Source of the DNA: Zizania palustris
Taxonomy: Eukaryota > Streptophyta > Magnoliopsida > Poales > Poaceae
Assembly: GCA_019279435.1 (NCBI GenBank)
Contig: JAAALK010000079.1
Location: 99,225,332 to 99,289,331, forward strand
Reading direction: 5' to 3'
Length of the DNA stretch: 64,000 nt
A program made the translations under genes and the position numbers. Below, piece by piece: positions 56,318-64,000 of the stretch (its first letter is position 1; each line of letters starts with the position of its first letter). The notes under the pieces are model-generated. The model ran no database searches. It was not told the origin of the DNA and saw only the letters and a list, made by a program, of their open reading frames with translations.

Positions 56318-57489
56318 TGAGGAACCATGTTGAAGAGCATGGGTCTTATGGCTTCAGATGTAATGAGTGATTGTCAACGGAAGTCAAAGAGGAGACGTGA
56401 AGACCTGTCGTGTCTGGGGCGCGTGTGACTCAGGTACACGAGCAGTGAGCGACAGCTGGGCAGAGGAGCTGCGGAGTCAGGCTGGCCCAATCCGATTACA
56501 TGGGCTAGGAGCGGCAGCCGATCCACTAGTCTGTTCACCGGGTTTGACTCAGGCACACGGGCGGTGAGCGATTGCTAGGCTGAGGAAGCTGTGGAATCGG
56601 GTCGGCCCAATCCGGGTACCCGGTGTGAAGACGCTGGACGCTTTGTCAGTTTTGGCGCAAAACTAACAAACGATGATTATCTTTATTTAGGATTTTAATA
56701 TTCAGTATTTGAGTCCACAATATTTCTTATTCGAGTCAGTTGAATATTCTAAGGGCGTTTTAGTAATTTGGAATTTTATTTTAGAGTCAGTGTAATTTAC
56801 CCTAGGGGTAAATTAGTCTGTTCCCTGTATTAGTGGACTGCCTATAAATAGGCCTCAACCCCCTAGGGTTAGGGTTGACTGTTCTTTTTCTCATAAATCA
56901 ATCTACAGTCCACATATTTGTCGCCGCCAATCTCCCGTTCAACATTTTTCTCAATCGTCGCCGGCATTTGTGTTTTTCCTAAGCGCGTGTTTTGTTTTTC
57001 GGCCGGCAAGGCGCACGGTTGTGTTCTTCGGCCGACAAGGCGCACAACAGCCATAGTGCGTGCAGCAGGAAGTCAAGGCACTGCGCGGCAGACCCGTGAC
57101 AGCAGTCGCTAGCGCGCAACGCTAGCCGCTGTAGGCAGCCTATGCGGCAGCCTATGCGGTGGCAGCCATAGCGTGCAGGCAAAAAGCCTTCGGCGCATAG
57201 GCATGCAGCGGCGCGTGCAGCCAGACCGAGCAGAAAGTGCGTGCAGGCGTTAGCTTTTCGTGTTGCCTCGGCTGGATTTTCTGCAGCGAGCGGCAGCACG
57301 GGGCCCATGGCAAGCTTTCGGCGGCAAATGGCGAGCGGCTCAAGGCTAGCAGCACACGCAACGCAGGAAAACAGCAGGCAGAGTAAGGCTTTGCGTAGGC
57401 GATCCAACTGAGGTGGCAGGCACCACGTCAGCGACGTCGGTCTCTGTTCCACGACTGCGAGCAGCGGCGGGGGCGTCCTGCGCCTAGTA
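56318..57489 (+). repeat. F 3' LTR, truncated
   Basis: TGAGGAACCATG onward, TATAAATA at 56843-56850. Homologous to the 5' LTR up to about 48596 (ctgcgcc), with one extra piece near 57200-57240. It then stops abruptly at tagtag before B-like sequence. Confidence 0.88.
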
Positions 57490-59152
57490 GTTTTCCACAT
57501 CGACTCTTTGTGACCCCATTCAGTAAAACAGGCATAACTTTTCGCTCGTTTGGCAGAAAAATCTGAAATTTTTTGAGCGTGTTCCTGACCCAATTTGGGT
57601 GGGTACCCTAACTGGCTAGGCCGGTTAGCCCTCTCCAAAGTCGCCAAAAAAAATCAGGAAGATAAAGAAAAAAATTGGACAAAGTTTTGCTCGTCGTTCA
57701 CCGAACTTGTTGAATTTCTGTGAGCCACATCCCACCTCAGTTGTAGGTGCCAATTTTTGTGGTTGCATCTCTGGTCATCCTTGTTCAAAAAAAATAGAGT
57801 GAAAAAAAGGAGAAAAAATATATAAAAAAAAGAGAAGCGGTCCTGTTAGTTGCTTGTCCGAACTCTTGTCCGATCTCTTGTCCGATCAGTGGCAGGCAGT
57901 GGCAGTTTCTGCTTGTCCAATCCCTTGTCCGAACTCTTGTCCGATCTCTTGTCCGATCAGTGGCAGGCAGTGGCAGTTTCTGCTTGTCCAATCCCTTTTC
58001 CGATCTCTTGTCCGATCTCTTGTCCGATCTGCAGAGAGCTGAATTTGGCCTGTGTTGTTTCCATTTAAGTTTTGGGCACATAGTTTCCCTCTATTGCTTG
58101 AATTTTCACCTTGGAGCACTAAGGCCAGCAACTTTGACGAGTACTAGGGAACACTTATTGAACTTTGTTTAACTGTTATTATTATCGCTAATCCTTGCTA
58201 CTCACTTTGCCTTCCAAGCTACACCTTTCTCTTGGTCAGGACAGGTTCATTTCTTGCAATTGTACACCACCCTTCACTTGGTTCATCACCTGCAGGCCGG
58301 TGACCCCACTGCGGCGTGGTAAGAACACTTGCAAGCGTGGGTAAGGTGCTTGACGGATTGCTTCCACCCCCACACCCACCACCCCACCTAGCTGTTTTAC
58401 ATAGGATTATTCTTTGGTTGTTTTATCTTTTCACTAACATGGCAGATAACAGCGGCACCCCTCCATCTGATTTTAATGACTGTGTCTCACGGCGTGCTCT
58501 ACTAGAGTCTCAGCGGCAGACCCAACATTCCATCGAACGTCTCGCGCGTACTGTGGCTGACCTAGTGGACCGAATGACTGCCTTGGAAACACGATTGCCT
58601 GCTGCACGAGCCAACGATGAACATGTTGAAGAGGAAGACGATCATATTGAAGAGGAAGACGACCTATCCTATGCCGGAAACAATGCCATTGACCCTGACG
58701 AGGCTGCACGTCATCGCTTTCAGTTCAACCGTCAAGGTAAGGGCGGCCACCGCAACCGCCCTCCACGAGGTAACAATGACAACCACAGGAACAATGATCC
58801 CTACTCTAAGGTAAAATTTCAGTACCTCCTTTTGCTGGCACCTATGATCCAGATGCATATTTAGATTGGGAGATGTCAGTCGAACAAAAATTTAATGCTC
58901 ACATGGTTCCTGCTATCCACCGCGTGGGTTTAGCTACTAGTGACTTCACTGGATATGCTCTTCTTTGGTGGACTGAAATAGTTCAGGTTGGAAATGAACC
59001 ACAAACTTGGGATATGTTAAAACGGCAAATGCGTGGTAGATGGTCCCCTCCTTCATATAAACGTGATTTGAGAAAAAAAATTGCAGCGCCTAAACCAAGG
59101 AAATAATCGGTAGAGGAGTATTATCAGGAGTTGCAAATAGGTTCCATGCGTG
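57490..59152 (+). mobile_element. E: near-identical copy of B's leader and gag start, up to the gap
   Basis: Matches 17398-19065 of B. Over the stretches I compared, the only differences are one-base changes in homopolymer length (for example near 57685, 57788, 57815, 58373, 58415, 58819, 59043, 59105). It includes the leader repeat (57852-58030). There is no LTR at its left edge. It may be an assembly duplicate, not a genomic copy. Confidence 0.85.
58439..59106 (+). pseudogene. E gag fragment
   Basis: MADNSGTPPSDFNDC as in B. A missing T near 58819 shifts the frame; the gag core resumes at MSVEQKFNAH (58873), then the frame stops at 59104-59106, where the A8 run and a missing A leave it out of frame with the rest. 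Cut by the gap at 59153. Confidence 0.8.
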
Positions 59153-60152
59153 NNNNNNNNNNNNNNNNNNNNNNNNNNNNNNNNNNNNNNNNNNNNNNNN
59201 NNNNNNNNNNNNNNNNNNNNNNNNNNNNNNNNNNNNNNNNNNNNNNNNNNNNNNNNNNNNNNNNNNNNNNNNNNNNNNNNNNNNNNNNNNNNNNNNNNNN
59301 NNNNNNNNNNNNNNNNNNNNNNNNNNNNNNNNNNNNNNNNNNNNNNNNNNNNNNNNNNNNNNNNNNNNNNNNNNNNNNNNNNNNNNNNNNNNNNNNNNNN
59401 NNNNNNNNNNNNNNNNNNNNNNNNNNNNNNNNNNNNNNNNNNNNNNNNNNNNNNNNNNNNNNNNNNNNNNNNNNNNNNNNNNNNNNNNNNNNNNNNNNNN
59501 NNNNNNNNNNNNNNNNNNNNNNNNNNNNNNNNNNNNNNNNNNNNNNNNNNNNNNNNNNNNNNNNNNNNNNNNNNNNNNNNNNNNNNNNNNNNNNNNNNNN
59601 NNNNNNNNNNNNNNNNNNNNNNNNNNNNNNNNNNNNNNNNNNNNNNNNNNNNNNNNNNNNNNNNNNNNNNNNNNNNNNNNNNNNNNNNNNNNNNNNNNNN
59701 NNNNNNNNNNNNNNNNNNNNNNNNNNNNNNNNNNNNNNNNNNNNNNNNNNNNNNNNNNNNNNNNNNNNNNNNNNNNNNNNNNNNNNNNNNNNNNNNNNNN
59801 NNNNNNNNNNNNNNNNNNNNNNNNNNNNNNNNNNNNNNNNNNNNNNNNNNNNNNNNNNNNNNNNNNNNNNNNNNNNNNNNNNNNNNNNNNNNNNNNNNNN
59901 NNNNNNNNNNNNNNNNNNNNNNNNNNNNNNNNNNNNNNNNNNNNNNNNNNNNNNNNNNNNNNNNNNNNNNNNNNNNNNNNNNNNNNNNNNNNNNNNNNNN
60001 NNNNNNNNNNNNNNNNNNNNNNNNNNNNNNNNNNNNNNNNNNNNNNNNNNNNNNNNNNNNNNNNNNNNNNNNNNNNNNNNNNNNNNNNNNNNNNNNNNNN
60101 NNNNNNNNNNNNNNNNNNNNNNNNNNNNNNNNNNNNNNNNNNNNNNNNNNNN
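59153..60152. other. Assembly gap of exactly 1000 N
   Basis: Uninterrupted N from 59153 to 60152. The round length suggests a placeholder, so the flanks may not be neighbours and their distance is unknown. Confidence 0.99.
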
Positions 60153-62634
60153 GCAAAGACCCGTGAAGAAGGTGGCTCGGAAGCCAAAAAATCTCGCAAC
60201 CTTCGGATCCTGCTCCCTCAAGCTCAAGAACTTCACTTTCAGGTTCTAAAGAGGATGAAGGTATTTTATTAGTAAAATTAATTGATAAAGACGCAGCTCA
60301 ACGAAGTATTCACATTGAAGATACTGCAGGTAGTTCCGAGCCTCAAGCCAACATCGAAGAAGTAAGAGCTCCGGATACTCAGGAAGACAATTCGAAGCCC
60401 CTATGGGTGTAAATGAAGCCGAAGTGCCTGCGAACATACCGGAGTCTGGGAGATAATGTTGATCAACCAATGACTTCGGTAGTTCAAGAAGACACAACTC
60501 AGGCCGGAGTTTTAGTGGATGAAGGGGAGTCGAAGTCACTATGGCTTCGATTCTCGAAGAAGTAACGAGGACTCTTCAGGACGATGCTCCTGTAGTCCCA
60601 GATTTAACGGCTGATTCGGATGAGGACTACACTTTTGATCCTCCGATCAGTCCGGTAGTCGATATTCCAGAGAATGTCGAAGGTAAATTTTGCTTAATTC
60701 TTATCAAATTTTGCAAAATTATACAATGTGTAATATTTTTGTTTTTTCAGAGCCTCCTGTTGTCGAAGTATCTCTCGAAGATACAACTCAAAGACCTTCG
60801 ACAACTTCAGGGCCACAACCGGGAGTTGCTCTACCGGGGCCTGGAAGAGGAAAAAGACACATCGAGCCTCTCCCTGCTCAAGGATCGACTTCATCTGAGT
60901 CAACAGACGAAAGTGAATCGACTGAGGGGAGGCCATCTTCAGAAGTTCCAAGGGCCTCGGAAGAGACCTCCGGACCTTCGCTAAGCAGGGCTGACCAGAA
61001 AGCTTCAAAACTGCTTCCTCTCATAACTCCTTTTTTGGAGGAGAAAACCGGGCTTGGGACTTTGGTTAAACCTTTGGGTGAAGCCAGTCGCTAAGTCGGG
61101 GAAACTGAATTGGTAGCCCGCTTAAGCAGGGTGAGGGGTTCGGAGCTTAACCTTGCTGTGGAAAGAGCAGCTTATCATGTATAAAGCATCTTCGAACCAA
61201 ATAATAAATTATATATGAATAATTTCTTATTCCAGTTTTTCTCTCCTTTTTTTTTAGCAAGCAGTCTTAGCACGCGCTGTAGCTTTGTCAAATGAAAACG
61301 AAATTGCTCAACTTCGGGAAGAGAACGAAACTCTTCAAAGAAATTTTAACTTCTCCGAAGGTCGAGTAGCTCAAATGGACAATGTAATTTTAGCAGAGCG
61401 AAGGGCTAGGCAAAGCTTGGAGGCTGCAAAGAAAGAGCTCGAAGCAGAAAGAATTGTGCTTCGAGCGGAGATTGAAAGATTGCGGATGGAGGATGCAGCG
61501 AAGGACTCCGCACTTGTAAGGCTACAAGAAGAGGCTGGCCAACTCCGGACTCAAAAGAATGCTTTGACTACGGAAAACGCTAGAATCTCCGGAGTTTTAG
61601 CTGAAACAACTTCAGCCAAGGATATGCTTATTGAAGAAAAGGTTAAGTCCGAGAAGGTGGCTTCGGAGGTCATCGAACAAATGTTAGGTGTCTTGGAGTA
61701 CTTCGGTACTACTGGATCACTACCTTTAGATGACAATGTAACTCTGCTGCGCCGGCTAAAGAGGATCCAAGGAGCAGCGAAGCAAATGAAGACGGCGGGC
61801 ATTAGATACGGAGAACTCTCCGGACATGTGTCTGCTGTTGGTTTACTTCGCTATTACGAGGATTTGGGCCGATCAATAACTCCGGACGCAGGAAGAGGTC
61901 CAATCACCTTCGACGACGACCGACTTCTCAAACCTTCCGAAGGTGTAGCTGCTGCTTGGCGAGCCTTCCAAACTTCGTGGAGAGCCGAAGGTCGATCTGC
62001 GATCAAGGCTTGGATTGATGAAGGCCAACGCCAAAAGCAAGTTCGGAGTCAAGCTTCGAGCAGTCAGCCTCCTCCAAATCCGCAGGTTTAGGATTATTTA
62101 GGATTTTTTGATTATGTAAAGCTGATGCTTGTAAATATTTATCAATGAAAATCTTGTTTGTCATATTTTTAGGCTTTGCCTCTTATGGAAGATATCGAAG
62201 TGTTAGAGCTTAACAGCGAACTTCGCTCACTGTGGAACACGTTCGAACTTCTAAAGAGTTATAAGCGTCCTCGATTCCTTATTCCTCGAGATGACTCCGG
62301 CGTTATTGCGCCCGAAGTAATCAAAGACGTACTGTCTTATATTAAAGAGGAAGATAAAGAGATCGACGCAAACACCTCGTCTTCCGAAGACACTAATTGG
62401 TCCGAAGACGAAGGTGAAGCCCAAAATAAAAGATCTGAAGATCTTAGAAGCTGGGAGAGAAGCCCCGAGCGGCTTCGAACTTGGGCTGAACTTCAACAAG
62501 AACAGAAGGATTTTAGAGCTTCGAAGGGGAGAAGAGAGTTAAACGTAAAGTTCTTAGAACTTCCGATGTTGGAACTAGTCGTTCCACCCCTAGCTCTCGG
62601 GACCGAAGAGGTCTCCGATTCCTTCTTGGTATAG
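60153..62634 (+). pseudogene. R3 antisense gene, exons 2 (part) to 5
   Basis: Exon 2 from the gap to 60682 (KKVARKPKN at the start, frame changes near 60230 and 60420, then VVPDLTADSDEDYTFDPP). Introns: 60683-60750 (phase 1), 61179-61257 (phase 0), 62086-62172 (phase 0). Exon 3 60751-61178 has TAA at 61092-61094 where R2 has Glu. Exon 4 61258-62085 is an uninterrupted coiled coil (about 61285-61660) followed by VLEYFGTTGSLPLDDNVTLL and LRYYEDLGRSITPDAG. Exon 5 62173-62634 has KRPRFLIPRDDSGVIAPE and ends SFLV. Intron sites and phases equal those of R2. Exon 1 with the PF04195-like domain must lie in or before the gap. Confidence 0.78.
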
Positions 62635-63044
62635 ATACCAATTTTTCATAATGTAATCTGTAAACACATTTGTTTCAATAATGAATGCCGATTTAAAATT
62701 GTCTCCATATTTACTAGCCCCTCTTTGGGTATAAGCAACTTCGAACTGTATTCAAAGATGGTTATGCGCAAAGAAAAACTTTGGAGTACAATTTTGTGGG
62801 GGTTCGGAGCCCCTCTGTCATTTTTAAAGATCTTTTGAAATCTTATGAAATATCTTCGACTATTTGCAGTCAGAAGAATGGTAACTTGGTACCTTTGTTT
62901 GCTTTATGGAAGAAATCAATTAAGATAACTTCGATGACACTTTAGTGTCTTCAAAAATTTTGTCACTTTGGACTTATAAGAACAAACATTCGAAGCTCAT
63001 GGCTTAAATGCTGTTTTACTTTAGCCACCTTCGGCTATTTTTTT

Positions 63045-63425
63045 GCAGAAGCCTACCAGCCGGAGCTTGGACTTCGCAGAATTTGTAGCCACCTTCGGCT
63101 ATTTTTGCAGAAGTCTACCAGCCGGAGCTTGGACTTCGCAGAAATTGGCCACTTGGGCTCTTTCTTGCAGAAGTCTACCAGCCGGAGCTTGGACTTCGCA
63201 GAATTTGGCCACTTGGGCTCTTTTTTGCAGAAGTCTACCAGCCGGAGCTTGGACTTCGCAGAATTTGGCCACCTTCGGCTCTTTTTACGGAAGTCTGACA
63301 AGCTGCAGCTTGGACTCCGCAGATTTTGGCCACCTTCGGCTCTTTTTACGGAAGTCTACCAGCCGAAGCTTGGACTCCGTAGAATGTGGTATTGGCTCTT
63401 TTACGGATGCCTACAAGGTATCAGC
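63045..63425. repeat. 60-bp tandem repeat array in R3
   Basis: About six copies of a unit containing ctaccagccggagcttgg, at 63045, 63107, 63167, 63227, 63287 and 63347, the last two more diverged. Frames stay open through the array because 60 is divisible by three. The flanks 62635-63044 and 63426-63639 hold AT-rich 3' sequence without a gene. Confidence 0.9.
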
Positions 63426-63639
63426 TTGGGCTCCGGATGGATTTCAGCCACCACACCGGAGGCTTCGACTTTAAGGGTTCGAAGTCCGGAAATACAGCCC
63501 TGCTTAATACACTTCCCTCTCGAACGACTTCTGTCCCAGCGCGTCCGCTCGGGAGACTAGGAGCGTCAAGGGGAAGGCACGCTACAGGATGTACGCTTTA
63601 TTAATTTAGAGGTGATTACAAGCGAATTACAAGGAGCCC

Positions 63640-64000
63640 TTATGCGAAGTATCGCTTTAGGTGCTCCGCATGCCAAGTATGTGTGCTAACTCTTCACCTT
63701 CTAAATTAGCTAATTTAAATGAACAAGGGCGCCCCGAGCGGACGATTAGATATGGACCTTCCCATTTATTGCCTAGCTTCCCTGGTGTTATGATGCTTCG
63801 TAGAACAAGATGACCCGGCCTTAACTCGCTGAGCTTAACCTTCGGGTCATACCAAGTCTTCGTCTGCTGATGATACTTTGATAAATTAGCTACAGCTCGA
63901 AGTCTTGTCTCTTCTGACAAATCTAACGAAGCTTGTCTTTCTTCTTCTATGTCTGGTTCGGTGCTGCGAAGTGATCCTCCTTTGAGCTCCGTTGGAGTCA
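63640..64000 (-). pseudogene. R3 integrase, C-terminal part
   Basis: Minus strand: ETRLRAVANLSKYHQQTKTW, YDPKVKLSELRPGHLVLRS and LGNKWEGPYLIVRSGRPCSF match R1 and R2 integrase. A one-base shift near 63683 leads into the family's terminal H-A-E-H-L-K-R-Y-F motif, with the stop at 63640-63642. Continues beyond the window. Confidence 0.87.

Larger units (their letters stand above)
47460..57489 (+). mobile_element. F: SIRE-like Ty1-copia retrotransposon
   Basis: Long LTRs (47460-49186 and 56318-57489, the latter truncated), initiator-Met-type primer-binding site, gag with coiled coil and knuckle, then protease, integrase, RT, RNase H in the copia order, and a 1.45-kb region after pol with several purine tracts. 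Large LTRs, extended gag and a long 3' region fit the SIRE/Maximus lineage. The left flank is AAGTA (47455-47459); the right end is lost at 57489, so the duplication cannot be checked. All frames are broken. Confidence 0.92.
60153..64000 (-). mobile_element. R3: third R-family Tat element, partial
   Basis: Contains, in R2's arrangement, the antisense gene (plus strand), a 60-bp tandem array and the 3' end of integrase (minus strand). LTRs and the rest of pol are outside the window or in the gap. Closer to R2 than to R1. Confidence 0.88.

Noticed and set aside
56101..56370. Possible envelope-like gene after F pol
   Set aside because: 89 codons, composition-driven Phe/Leu content, no family similarity seen, AT-rich noncoding context.
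59053..60249. Very long open frames across the N run
   Set aside because: N cannot encode stops; these are artefacts of the gap.
63043..63560. Overlapping open frames across the R3 60-bp array
   Set aside because: Same cause: period 60 keeps any stop-free frame open.

Overview
This window reads as intergenic, transposon-packed DNA from a grass (Poaceae) genome. There are no operons, ribosome binding sites or host genes that I can support. Almost every base belongs to nested LTR retrotransposons or a CACTA DNA transposon, with plant-type TATA boxes in the LTRs, GT-AG introns, tRNA primer-binding sites and 5-bp target-site duplications (TSDs). All coding regions carry stops, frameshifts or deletions, apart from one R1 gag frame that is open but loses its C-terminus to a frameshift.

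Layout. 1-4562: 3' part of a CACTA element with a transposase_24/Ulp1-peptidase gene and subterminal palindromes. 4563-25354: a Ty3-gypsy element 'A', interrupted by the CACTA, by a Tat-lineage gypsy 'R1' on the minus strand (4596-14155, TSD AACTT), and by a sister gypsy 'B' (16213-23903, TSD GGATG). 25355-44287: another Tat-like gypsy 'D' that appears to host A; it is interrupted by 'R2' (minus strand, 28453-39700, TSD ATGTT) and by a copia solo LTR (42298-43802, TSD GCTTC). 44288-47459: an inverted relative of D, 'G', carrying an R1-family solo LTR (44878-45563, TSD TCTAG). 47460-57489: a SIRE-like Ty1-copia element 'F'. 57490-59152: a near-duplicate of B's 5' region ('E') ending at a run of exactly 1000 N. 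60153-64000: part of a third R-family element, 'R3'.

The most interesting biology is in R1, R2 and R3. Each carries, between the 3' end of integrase and the 3' LTR and on the opposite strand to gag-pol, a gene that looks spliced. Exon 1 has the 'putative gypsy-type transposon' (PF04195-like) domain, and later exons encode a coiled coil and a conserved C-terminal block. Introns fall at the same place and phase in different copies, and R2 has a canonical TATA box upstream. Introns on the antisense strand would not be spliced from the retroelement's genomic RNA, so they can survive reverse transcription. Antisense ORFs are known in Tat/Retand elements; whether this spliced, promoter-bearing organisation is described I cannot tell. 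A tandem array with a period divisible by three follows this gene in all three copies.

The right part (57490-60152) should be treated with caution: segment E differs from B only by homopolymer-length changes and abuts a placeholder gap, which suggests an assembly artefact.
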